A stretch of DNA of 64,000 bases from Pelecanus crispus (taxonomy: Eukaryota > Chordata > Aves > Pelecaniformes > Pelecanidae), in the NCBI RefSeq assembly GCF_030463565.1, contig NC_134676.1:26702728-26766727 (forward strand), read 5' to 3'. Below, piece by piece: positions 11,601 through 23,900 of the stretch. Every line of letters starts with the position of its first letter. The stretch's first letter is position 1. Both the position numbers and the translations under genes were made by a program. The notes beneath the pieces were generated by a model. The model did no database searches, had not been told where the DNA came from, and worked only from the letters and a program-made list of their open reading frames with translations.

Positions 11601-14600
11601 TGCCTAAAGTGTTTATGTGACTTAGTTTACAAAGATGTTACCTAAATATAATTATTCCCTGCTGCAACACAGCTTAGGCACAACTATCTGCCATTAAAGA
11701 ATGACAGGCAGCTTGAGGAGTTGAAACAACAACAATGGAAACCTAAATGAACTAGGTATTAATTTTTTTTGTGGGAACCAAACTGGACTAAAAATGTATT
11801 TTTAATATTGGTACATATTCAAAGTTAAAACCAGACAGTAGTCAAATAAATATCCTTTAATAAAGAAAAAAGGAATAATTTTAAAGCACCAAAACTGTGA
11901 GTATGATGTTACAATGCATGTACAAGAAGGTGAATGCAGTACTTTGTGTACAGGCTTAAATTTCTGAGTCATGATAATAAAAAAAACCATGAAATACACA
12001 GCAATAAACTTGCATTGCAGAAAAGCTGCACTAAAGAAAAAAAGAGCAAGAAGCAGACAGTTAAAACTTTAGTTTTTAGGAATTGCAAGACACATTTGTT
12101 TAGTGTTTTACCTTTTTTTAAAATATACTTGATGCTTAATACTTTATAACATTGAGCATTTTTAGGCATAGTAAATTTGCAGAGTTGTTTACATTAAAAT
12201 ATGCATTTAATGTGTCCTTTTGAATATAATGGAGTTAAAGAACTTTCTTAAAGCCAGGCACAATGTGCTAGTAGTATTTGAGTCTACCAATAATATTGCA
12301 CAAAGCTAGTAAATGTCAAATTGGTTTTCTTTTGATTATTTCTTATTTATTCAACAGGCTTAACAAAGAAGTTAGTTTCATTAAACTTCACTGGCTTCAT
12401 TCATGCAAGACAACCTGCAGCCATCTGTTTTTCTTAAGCTTTCATCTTACGATGATGTATTGTACATATTTAAGATGAAATTCAAAACGTATAGCAACCA
12501 CAGTAACACACTGGGAGATGTTAAGTGAGTATCCATAATCCCCAACACTTACTTCCCAATTCAGAAGTAAAAAATATGTTTCTAAATCTGAAAATCAAGC
12601 CAATCTATGGCAAACTAATTACTGAATAGGTGACAAGTCTCTGGAATAAAATCTCTGCAGTTTGGACTATACTCACCAAAACTACCATCATCCTTTTTAC
12701 TTGTTCCAAATGGACGCACTACTGGTTAATAGCCTTAGATATCAGTTTTAAATAATACTCTACATTAATATTAGAAACTCAGCAGAGTAAAATTCATTGC
12801 GTGGTCATTTTCCATATTAGAGGTACATCAGAGCATTCACATTTGAGAATGGAAAGACGACCTTTTCTGTCAAATTCTGAAGCCCTGGGCCACAGAATAT
12901 AGAAGACCTGAATCACAATAAAAATACATAAATGTCAGGTTGCAGATTCACCACAGTCAGAGCTGGGAGTTTTGGATTAATAGTCAAACTGAACAGGAAG
13001 TGCAAAGAACCATATATACAACAGCCCCTCCCAAAAATACACTGGCATGCCCACCCACCCTTGACCCTCCTAAAAATTCTGATTTTAAGTATTTATGTAT
13101 TAGGCAGCAATTAAATATAAATTCATTTTGTAGGAAAAATTTAAATTACAGTATATTTATAGGTTAAAATAGCCATTGCTGTACTTTTTACAGCACTGAT
13201 AGCAGAATGTCAATGTGCTTATTACACCAAAGAGCAATTTGCAGTCAAGTTTAGGATGACCTACTGTCTGTCAGCTCCGGTAGCACTAAAATCATGCAAC
13301 GTGCTCTCCCAGTAAGGTGCTTCTATTTACTCCTTTTCTTTCCAAGAAGCTTCACTTGTTCTTAACATTAATTCTGTAGTGCTAAACATAACAACATATT
13401 GTGCATGCTTATGGAATCACTACCAGAAATATATCCAGGTAATTTAATTACATAAGCATTACAATGAAAATAAAATCTGATTACACATGTGAGCAAACTT
13501 GATTTACAAATTACACTCTTGAAATTCAGTGCAACAAATGGAATAAGAGCAACATTAACCAGTAAAAGTTTCTGCCTCCTCTTCTCAGTAAGTTGCATCT
13601 TCAATAACACACGTGAAGTCTTTAATAAACATTACAGAATGTAGTGCTTATACTCAAAGCAATTTTTTACAAATAATGTAGTGAAGTATGCTGAGTTCTA
13701 TCCCTGATACAGCCACAAAAGAATACAATATATAATCATACCAATTTATTTTACAGGTATCTGGTGTAGGATGCAGACTGTCACTTTTTTTTTGTTTTAA
13801 AATAACCTTTAAAAGTGATGTTTAAGAAAAATAAAAAAGCCTTCATCTACCCTAACTAACGTATGAAACCACAGTAAAGTGACTAAAATAAGACTATTGC
13901 TCATTTGTAAAGGATCTGGAACCTCTTGTGAATGAGAGCATGAAATTCTTGTTGATGCAAATTCCATTTCTGATCAAAAAACTATTGCTGTTTACCTTAC
14001 ATTTTGGTTATTTTAGTAGAAATTGAGTATTTTGCTTCTTGTTCCCACTCATAAAAGATTTTTCAGTCCTCACATAAGCATTTGTACAATAAACATTATG
14101 CATTCCAACTCGTTACCTCAATGGATCAGTTACGCTATACTAAAACAGTTTTAATTTGAACAAAGGAAGAAGTTTCTAAAAATGGAAAAAGCCTGAAAGC
14201 TAATAAACTGCTTACAATAAATGACTAGCAACAGAACAACACAGCCACAAGTATGAAGTCCAGCCACAAATGAAAAATAACGATACCTTAGGCTTTCTGT
14301 CCTTGCATATGTTTAAGTCCTTTTTCTGTAGTGATGCTTGCTAAGACAACACAATTATTAGAGCTTTTCTTAGCTATGGAGGAACCGATCTCAATGCAGG
14401 ACTGTCGTGATTTCTCTAAGATTCTTGTGAATATACTTAAACTTTCCCCATTTGATGCTATAGCCATCCCACTGCAAAATTTCACATTAGAGCGGATGGG
14501 AAGTTTTATGCATTAGCCTGTACACTATATATGCACAATTTTTATATCAAAGTTGAGAATTACGTGCAATTGTGACCTCTAGTGACTCATGGAGGATTAA

Positions 14601-17265
14601 AATCCAGGATTTTTTTTTTTTTTTTAGCACTAAGTGGAAAAAAAACCATTTACTTTCCACATTGAAGATGGCAGTTTTGAACTGATGTAAACTGCTATGC
14701 TCAGCATAGCAACTACTTTTGTGTGCGCATAAAATACATGTTCACATGAGAACTCTATTTCTATAAACTAAGGTATTACAGGAATCTAAGTTTTCAGCTA
14801 AATATAAAACCGATTAAGGACAGTAATTTTTCTCAATCATGCACACATTTTTCAAGGCAAAGATGACAGATGATGTGGCAAACATCTGAAAACTGTAGTA
14901 CAGTGCAGCGTGGAACTATTTAGATAAATCACAACACAGTGGTAAACTGTAGACACAAATGTTGTGCAAGGTGACCACTGCACCTATACTTTAAAATTAC
15001 ACTATTCTTCCTCGGCTTGGAATTTTGCTAGTGTCCCATATGCATACTTGAAGGAATAAAACTACAGGCTGGAAAATAGGAAAAAATGGACATAAAAGTT
15101 GTTCAATGACCACTAGTAATTGAGCACTAAGTTTCAGATGAACTGTATAATCTGAACTACCACTCTACATCATAGTTCTGCTTTGTGCTACAGCCAAAAA
15201 TTGATTTGATTACCTCAGTTTTAACATGTGGTGTGACTGGAAGTACAGACAAACATAGAGCAAAAATACACCACAGCTTATGTTATAGACAATGTCAAAT
15301 GATTACGATGAACTTTGAAATTGCTGTTATTGCTGCATGAACACAGTATTAGACAGCTTACAACCACACCGTGTAACTCGGGGTTCAGAGAAGTGGTTTA
15401 AGTAAAAAACATTTAGTTTTAGGTCCTTGGAAAGCCAGTATGAAGTGTTTCATAGAGCGAAGAATAGAGACCTGACAACTAATACAGCAAAACTGATACA
15501 AGTCTTCAGTAACAGTGCTCACAGGTGCTTTGAAAATGAATGTTCACTAACTTTATTAATAAGGCAACAAGGTTAAGAAAATGCCTGTCGATAGCAAGGG
15601 TAAAGTAACATCCTTTTGAGATGTCTGACAGAGCTTTAATTTCAGGACAGCCACAGCAAAACAACTGAAGGGTCGAACAGCTGAGGTTCGTTTAGGTTAC
15701 ACAGCCTATTGCTAAGGTAAGTTCTCCTGTTCCTATTTACATAAGTAAATGGCAAGACGTGAAATCTCCTGTTACAAACGTTAACACAGTATGCGTTCCA
15801 TTACATGACAGCAGCAACGTGTAACCCCACTTAGAAAACCCACAAATCTGCATAGCAGTTTGTCTGTCATGAGAGGAACAGTGAATGGAGCACACTACAC
15901 AAAGGACAGGGACTGTGTATTTCTCACCGTGTAAGTCATGCTAGTAAAAATAAAATGCTAGTGAAAAATTCTGTTTTCTTAAAATTGTAACGGGCTGACT
16001 TTAATATCACATAGGAGTTTCTAGATGGTACAAGGCTACCTATATCTCTGTACTGACATACCTCTTAGTACTGTGGTATTGTAAGAGTAGCTACCTGCAG
16101 CCATTAGTCATGAAGCTTAGGATTACTTTCAAGTATTCACCACAGAGGAAGTTGTAACTCTCCTTTAAAAAAAATAGTCAGGATCAAAAGGGAGCTTTTT
16201 TTTTTTTTTAGCCAGTAGGCTTTTGGGTATGAAATACAAACATTTTTGCAGCCACTGAAGGGAATAATAAAACCCAGGAAGAGAAGCATGATTTTCACAA
16301 CTGACTTATTAGTATGTTTAAGTGCTTTGATCTTTTTTAAAGAAGGCTGCTTAATCAAAAGCCATTTTAAACCAGAAGAGAAACATAATTTTAAGTATGA
16401 AATTACAAAATACTGCTTCTTATAGCAGATGATAAAAGTATAACTAACTTGGTTCAGCATAGCTAAACATTATTTTTAAAAAGCATAAAAATGTCTACTT
16501 TAACAAGGTGTAAGACTACAAATGACCTTCTAAAAAGGTGCTGCAGTATGTCTTGCTAAATGTACCATGCTGGAAACAAAGACATTGTTGAATATGTACT
16601 GAATTCAACTTTTATTTCTCATTGTGCTGTGGTCACTTGTTACTTCTTATACTGACATACGCTTCTTCAAACTAAGAAGAAAAAAGAAAGTCTTAGTTGC
16701 ATGTTACTGAATTTCAGCTACTGTAGTGCAGCTAGGAATTCTACTCTTTCTGGAGTATCACACTGATACATAGCAACCTTCTCTGCAAGGAGCTATTCAA
16801 CTGGATTTTCAAGCAGATGACACATTCAGTGCCATGAAGGGGAGGTTTTATAGCTGGTTTGATGTTTCAGCTGAATCCCATAGTTCCTCTAAAAGCAAGT
16901 ATTCTCCCAACTCAAAATGCCCCCCTCACTTAACTGGCCACACATTACTAACACAAATATAAAAAGTGCTTAAGAATTGGGCATTCTTGATTATAGAAAA
17001 TTGCACATATAAATAACTTGGCTTTCTGCCCCAACCAGAATTTTTGGAACAAATTAAAGAAAAAAGTGACCCAAAAATTAACATTTCAGGCCATTGTTTC
17101 CATATACTGAATCATTTGCCAAAGAAAGACTAGTTCTTTGCCAAAGAAAGCCTCCTGTGGAATTGATGGTCATAACTGCTGACTCTGAATTTTCAGAAAT
17201 GAAGAGGAAAGGTAATCTTCAACTGGGGTTTCTTTTCTCACATCAGTAGCTGTGAATCACTTGTT

Positions 17266-17284
17266 GGGGGCGGGGTGGGGGGGG
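17266..17284 (+). repeat. G-run cluster opposite the JMY 3' UTR
   Basis: GGGGG C GGGG T GGGGGGGG on the plus strand, so the JMY transcript would carry a C-rich run here, a type of sequence bound by poly(C)-binding proteins. It stands out in an otherwise AT-rich 3' UTR. Confidence 0.5.
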
Positions 17285-17647
17285 AATATCTGAAAAGCTA
17301 AATGGCTGTACAAACACTCTCTGATCAACATATTAGGCAATTTCAACATACAATACTGAGCAGTGTCTTCAAAAGCCTTGATTCTCTTTGCTCTCAGGGT
17401 AATGACACGCTAACTCTGGAGCCAGGACACACAGAATATGACCGGTGGGGAGGGGGTTGCCTTCTGGTATTATTGGCAGTGAACACAGATTAGAGTTTGA
17501 AGAGGCCCAGAATACTGGATTAGAAGACTATGGAAAGGAAAAGCTCGCTTCTTATCTGTTACTTTGCCCACCACTCCCAGGAACCCAGGTTTCACATTAC
17601 GTCTAGTACTCTTACTACACTATAGTGATTTATGTGTACCATTATGT

Positions 17648-17662
17648 ACACACACACACACA
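17648..17662. repeat. Short (AC)n microsatellite
   Basis: About seven AC units inside the putative JMY 3' UTR. In the transcript this would be a GU repeat, a sequence type recognised by CELF/TDP-43 class RNA-binding proteins. It is too short to infer function. Confidence 0.7.
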
Positions 17663-20623
17663 AATAGGCTTGGGATACTTCTGATAACCAGTAACCTGAT
17701 TTTTCATACAGAAAACTGCATATTTATACTGCTTGTTCAGCTGTTACTTTCAATACACAGAATGCCTCAACATTTTTGTACATGGCTGAGAGTGTCCATA
17801 AGGAAGGAACTGCTCTTTAAAAAGTTAGTCATAACTTTATGTAGAAGTTAACTCATAAAGCAGCTAATACAAGAGATGACTAGGTCTCCTGAGGAATTAG
17901 TTACTATTAGTTTGTCTTCAAACGTCAATGATTAATGAAGCTGCTTCAGTGGGCATTGTTAATACTCCTTGCACATACATTAAGACACTGTTTGGCACTT
18001 GATAAACATATATCATTATACCTGATTTAGCCTTCATTCCTAATGCAAATAATTGCATTACATTTAGCCTACAAGGACGTACATGTATTAAGCATAGTTT
18101 GTAACACATGTGCCAATATACTTCTGTATAACCGTTTTCAACCTAAAATCTCTATGCAACTGGGTTTTGTATGTGCAGAGCTTACAGTAAAAAAATCAGC
18201 AGGTCAATCTTAAAGCATGGTATTAAATGGATAACCTTATAGCAAAAAATACTATTCTGCTATTTCTACAACAGACTTGCATTAGATTTTACTCTTGTGT
18301 AATAAATTCTGGGTAACCAGTCTATATGTTCAAGCAAGCATGCTCATCTGTGTGAAAAGTATTCATTAATCCGAATTTCACAAGGGCTTTGTCTCAATCT
18401 CTGTTCTCCCAGATTATTTCACATGCTTCCACAGCAGGGGCCTGTTTTTCCTTTCTGAGCTGTTAGCTATTTTATACAACCATTTTTCAGTCAAATCTGT
18501 ACTGTTAAATAGTCTCATCTCATGGAAACATTCTTTCATAATAAAATATGATATTGGCAAGAGAAAGCGGGTCCCAGATTTGTGAAGAACTCCAAGGAAA
18601 ACACACACTCAGAATTCTGACACTGCATACTGCTTTAGGTCCAAGTGATTTCATGGGACCTCAGCATCTGACAGGTGTGCGTCTTTAAATGGAGAAGATA
18701 CTATAACAGCAGACTGGTAAAAAGGAGCCAACAACCAGTGCACTACAGGTACTGCATGGCAGTGCTTTTCAACCACCACTCTGAACTGCTTTTACGGGGC
18801 TGCAAAAGATAGCAGAGGAAAACGTGTATTTGTATTGTATGGCAGTGTACACATAAGACTTCTAAGAGGATACACTTCCAATGGAAAATGTTTAGGACGT
18901 CCACCAACTGGATTAAAAAAATTCAAAGTCACTCTTGGATAAGTTCCTCCTTTTTTTGTTTTTTAAATGACCCATAGTATTAAAGAGTATTCTTGCTGAA
19001 AAATGCAAACAAGTTCCCAAAGAATAAGTTAGATTTACTAAAATCATAAAGTCAAATCACAAAATTTAAATTTGCTCAGTTATCTAGGAAATGAAAAGAG
19101 AATAATTGCACTGAGAAAGCCAAGTCAATTCCAAGGCATGTCTTTTCTTATAACTGTTACTTGATTTCTGAAGGGCTGTGGTAGTGGGAGTTTGCAGTAT
19201 GAAAGTAGTAGAACAAAGTTACATCCAAGCAAAATTATTTTCACTTTGAGTTTCAGCAACAGTTGAGTACACCTCCACTCCTGGATTTCAACTCCAAACC
19301 TAGCAGTACATTTGATATGGAATAGAAGGAGCATGCCATAATTAAACAGTATTAAACCATTAGTGTGCCCAGTGGCTAGTTCATGAGGAAATAAAGGCAA
19401 TGTTTATTTTCCATTTTAAAAATTTTAAACATTATTATTTGAAAATAGCACAGCAGTGGAACAGTTGGAGACATAGCATTTCATAATCACAACATTCAGC
19501 AGATGATGTGCTAAGTCACCATCACTTTTTAAACAGCTGTAGCACTTTATCAATAGTCACTCTCCAGCTATGGTAATAACTAACCAGGGTAGAAATGCCT
19601 GATTGTAAACATCCAAAAAGGTTGTCTTTTCCCTACTGCTAGCTGTATTGCAAGGTTTATAAATATTTATCTTCCATACTCTTGAAATAGCCTTTGATTT
19701 CTAAATAGATTTTTAAATTCTTTACAGATTGTCATACCTCTCTTTTTTCGAAATTTTAAGTTTAGCGGCAGCTTTCATTGAGACATCCACATGCCAGGAG
19801 CAGAAAAGAACCACCACAGAAGAATAGTGCTGTATGCTGTTGTTGTAATCAAGAACCTCTCTGGGCTACTAATGCAGCCATAATTTTGAAAAATAATCTC
19901 TTGACAATTTCTGTTTTGCTCTGAAATCATTAACTTCATCTGCTGAAGTCTAATATATGTACTTTCAGGCGCTCTAGCGTAGTATAATGCCAGTTCATGG
20001 GATTCATATGAGTAGCAGAAGTATAAATTATATTTGTGTATTTACTGTTTATAGTCTGGAAATTCAATTAAGTCAGAGAGTTTACAGATTGAAACCAAAG
20101 AGTCAGACACACAGGGTAACCAATGACATTTCAATGTGTTCAGCAGTCAAATCTAACTGTCCTTCACTTGGAGCTATTCAGTCTGAAGTGATAAACATGC
20201 TAAATTTTTACAAGGCCAGAAGTAATTAGAAAATAAGTACAAGGTGTGTCCAAGAGTGATTGTGCTGCTTTGTTACTGAAAAGCTTTTTAAAGCTTTTTG
20301 GTAAGCTGCAAACAGTCCCTTCAAATTTACTAAATAAAATAGAGCTTTTTATAGGAGCAGTCCTGTCAATATTCAGCAAAAGTATAAACAATAAAAGGCT
20401 AAGATGTTGCCTAAAAAACGTTTTCCTTACTATAAACCTTAAATTCTTTGAAAAGTCAGTGATACTAAATTCATATGTGCATGTTTTACCATGTTGGACG
20501 TCAGACAGTTTAGTCACATTCATACTAAGTCTCCTAGAATGCACAACCTGAGGCTTAGCTGCTATTGTCATACAAAAAATGTTGAAGAAATATATTTTTT
20601 TTTTAATGTAGGTTAATTACAGG

Positions 20624-20931
20624 TTAATTTTCCCAGTCTGTGCAAGGCAAACTCTCCTCTTCATCCTCTGATTCAGGTGATGCTTCCTTAATTCGTCGCA
20701 ATGCTTCATGGATGCTCCTTGTCAGAGGATCAGTATCAGGCAGAATTGTAAAGGATTCTCTCAAAACATCTTTCTGCACTTTCTTCAGTTTCACCCCTTT
20801 CCTGATCTGTGCCAAGATGTTATTGCTATCATCTTCATCAGGAAAAGGAGGGAGACTTCTCTGCTCAACTTTTCTTAAGTGAAAGCTGCCACGTTTCAAG
20901 GAAGCCAGTACTTCATCCATTGGGGAACTCA
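20624..20931 (-). CDS. JMY: JMY last coding exon: WH2-B, WH2-C, connector and acidic tail
   Basis: Acceptor ttactgcag is followed by TG, completing a Val codon, then SSPMDEVLASLKRGSFHLRK (WH2-B). WH2-C follows, with core NNILAQIRKGVKLKKV. The C-terminal Arp2/3 module has connector helix DPLTRSIHEALRRIKE, an acidic run ESEDEEE and the penultimate-region Trp in CTDWEN, then TAA at 20626-20624. Tandem WH2 motifs bind several actin monomers, while the connector/acidic part binds Arp2/3. In JMY the WH2 region also overlaps the nuclear-import signal (family knowledge). No residue expected to be essential appears lost. Confidence 0.95.
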
Positions 20932-23900
20932 CTGCAGTAAATCAAAGGACCTTCAGTATTATTTTTACTAAATTTTATCAGTCTTCAATTATATTTCCTA
21001 CAGAACAAAAAGTAGCCGCACACTATCAATGGGATAGTCCCATACTATAAGTATAGTGGTAGCTCCACTATTGTTTTAGCCTCCAAACCCACCTTCCCTA
21101 TTACCAGGTCAAAACTGGTTTATATTTCTGAAGCCACTTAACCTCCTATCAGGCAGGTAGTAAAACTTTTTGAACAAGATGGCTTTCCTGTGTGCAGTCA
21201 GGAAAAACAAAATAGCTGCAATGAATCCAACACAATGAAAGTGTTTACTATATTATCTTTCTTGACTTTAAGACTCAGGTAATGAATACGTATCTTAAGT
21301 ATTGGACTGTGCAGTCCATTCTCAGCACTTGCATTTTGTGGCTGATTTTACCTACTGTATGACTATTACTACATGCCAGTGAGGGAAGCAGCAGTATAGT
21401 CAACTGCAACAGCATGCACTTTCCTGCTTCTCTGGATTCATGTATGTATTAGCACCTAGTCACAGCATGCCTATAGAAATTCCCTTCCTTTATAATTAAT
21501 AAAAACAGAGAAGTAAAAGTTAAGACTTTATGACAAATCATTCCTTTACCACCAATTTGAAACTAGTTCTCTGCAGAAATAAAAATCAGGCTTTGTGTCT
21601 TTGAGGAGCTACAAGTAGGTTAAGATCTCCATCCCAGAGAATACATTATAATAAAGTACAACAGTTTGAAATAGCTTGCATACACTAGCATATACAATGT
21701 GCAGCATGTATCAATCAATAGATGAATATCCACCTCCAGTTCTTTTTTGTATATTGCAGAATATATTTTTAAAACCTGTTTTGCATTTATGAGTGGGCTT
21801 TGTCCATCAGACTAATGGCCCAGACAGTTGGAATAGATACGAGGAAAAGAGGAATAAAAGAAGAATACAGGACTGCGCATTTGAAGGAGAAAGGAAGGAC
21901 TGTAAAACACTCATCTGTCATTCAGAGACAAATTTCTGAAGCCACTTAGAGACTCGGAACATCTCAGGGAATACAGAGCAGCAGGTAGAGTGCTGCTGCA
22001 GACATTAACAATACTGTTAAGAGGGAGGATATAATTTGATTTTACATTTGTCACTTTCTGATGTATATCAAATTGCACACACAATATATGCTTTATATAA
22101 ATTTGCAAGATAAAACAGGTATCAGAAAAATAAACAATAGGACTACAGAAAAAGAAAGAGGGAGCACAGCAGCACCAAAATCAGTAACGAACTTAAGACA
22201 CTGTACCTGCAACCTGCAAGGCTCACAAGAGCTTAAGAATTCTAGAAAGATGCAGTTCCTTCAAGGGTTTTCAGTCATTTAAGGAAAATTCTAAAGGAAA
22301 CATGGTTATTTGTCTGATTGATGAAGACAGTTCTAATTTTGATTTTATCTGTATGAGGGAAAATGTCAATGGAGGGATGTTTTCTGTAGTTGTAACTGAC
22401 AGAACCAGACAGAATTTTTGATCAAATGTTATTACAGCCATATTACAGCAGTGTGAATCAGGGCCCACTTGAGGTACTTTTTCTCGATGACTTCCAGTAA
22501 AATAGTTCAGCTGAGCACTTTTGAAAATCCCATCTCCGATTTTCAAATGAAAACTTAGTTCCAACATAGCATGTTTCACCACACCACCAGGATTGTTTTG
22601 TTTGAACATGGCTGCCATTCTTCCCATTTTATATATGGGATAAAGGATAAACAGTTAAAAACATGTAGCACAGAATCAACAAGTTGTACAGATCTCCCAG
22701 CTCAGCCCTGTGTTCTATTCATTCTCCTCAGTTTCCAAAGTAGTTTTTGATCTTTTAACTATTTATTAACATGCTTTGCAGAACAATTACAGATTTAATT
22801 TCCAATTATTCCAAATTATTGGAATAATTATTGGAATAATTAATTTCCAATTATTCCAAAGCATATATATTCTTACTCAGCTCTCCAGGGTACTTGAAGG
22901 TTTGAGGATTTTTGTATGAAAATTTGAAGAAATCTTGAAGATAGCATTCTCAAGGTTTCCTATGTCCCGAGACAAGTACTCATTTTACTGGGTCATAAAT
23001 TATGTAGAATTCTGTTATTAAAAAAACACTGCACCCTCAGGTGAGGCATATAATATTTGCAGTGCTGGCTGTAAACCAGATAGAAAAAGATTCTTTTAGG
23101 CAACCTTTAGCTCCATTTTCTAGCTAGTCTAACATGGTGTATCATAGAATCAGTTTCACAACTGTTTTCTGTCTAACAAGTGTTTTCTGTCTAACTGAAC
23201 AAGTATACTGCACGCTGTTGTAAAGGTCCTAACATTTGTTTGAGTTGCTGACATTTGTCAACTGAAAAGGATTTAACAACTTTCCCATTAATAATTATAA
23301 ATGAACCACAGCATATACTTTTCTATAGAGCAATTCAAAAGAGGAACTGATACACATTACAATTAAATACACAGAAATTAAAACATTACCTCTCCTCCTC
23401 TGTAAACCCTCTAGATCACCAGTCTTCTTAAGCTTCTTCTTGGCACTGACTAGCTGACTGCTGTCAAAGAGATGTGCTGGTGGGACACCAGAAGAGTGCT
23501 GGACTCCTTTCTCCTCACTCTGACGTTTAACAAAGCTGTCGCTCTTCTCTAAGGATTTGGTGGCATCTTCCTTGGAGGGCAAAGGTGGAGGCGGAGGTGG
23601 AGGTGGTGGAGGCAAAGGGGGTGGAAGCGGTACTACAGTAATAGTCTCTGGTTGAAGCTCATTACTGGTGATTGGAGAAGTACTAACATGAAGCAGTTCA
23701 GAGGTAATACCATTGGGAGGTAACGAGATATCCTGAAGTTGTTCCAAGCTTGTGGATTCCTGCACGTGCAAAGGCTGAACTGCATTTTCCAATTCCACCT
23801 CTTCACTCTTCTCTTGGATTTGTATGGTTGCTGGCAAAGATTGAGGCTGATCAACACAGGACATTGAGCTGGCTGCACATTTTCTTCTTGCATGAGCCAG

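Larger units (their letters stand above)
1768..13699. other. Intergenic region, no supported gene
   Basis: About 12 kb with mixed base composition (a more GC-rich part at about 3.8-9.9 kb). Open frames reach 193 codons (9022-9603 minus) and 116 codons (5447-5797 plus), but none has a recognisable domain or a consistent splice context, and several overlap on both strands. Homopolymer runs and G-runs are listed separately. I see no complete transposon, tRNA or CpG-island-like promoter. A non-coding transcript cannot be excluded. Confidence 0.5.
13700..20623 (-). other. JMY: Probable JMY 3' UTR
   Basis: About 7 kb downstream of the JMY stop codon has no recognisable transposon and no convincing coding frame, and is AT-rich, as expected of a long vertebrate 3' UTR. 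AATAAA hexamers on the minus strand lie at 19403-19408, 16611-16616, 15552-15557 and 13745-13750; a further one is at 12346-12351. Which of these are used cannot be told from sequence. I placed the boundary at the 13745 signal as a guess. Open frames inside (for example 20200-20571 minus and 20246-20551 plus) overlap on opposite strands and show no domain. Confidence 0.45.

Noticed and set aside
20200..20571. 123-codon minus frame just downstream of the JMY stop
   Set aside because: Lies in the 3' UTR, overlaps a 101-codon frame on the other strand, and shows no motif.
23633..23893. 86-codon minus frame overlapping the polyproline exon
   Set aside because: It is the shifted frame of the JMY exon at 23390-23942; the exon phases and the WH2 motif fix the correct frame.
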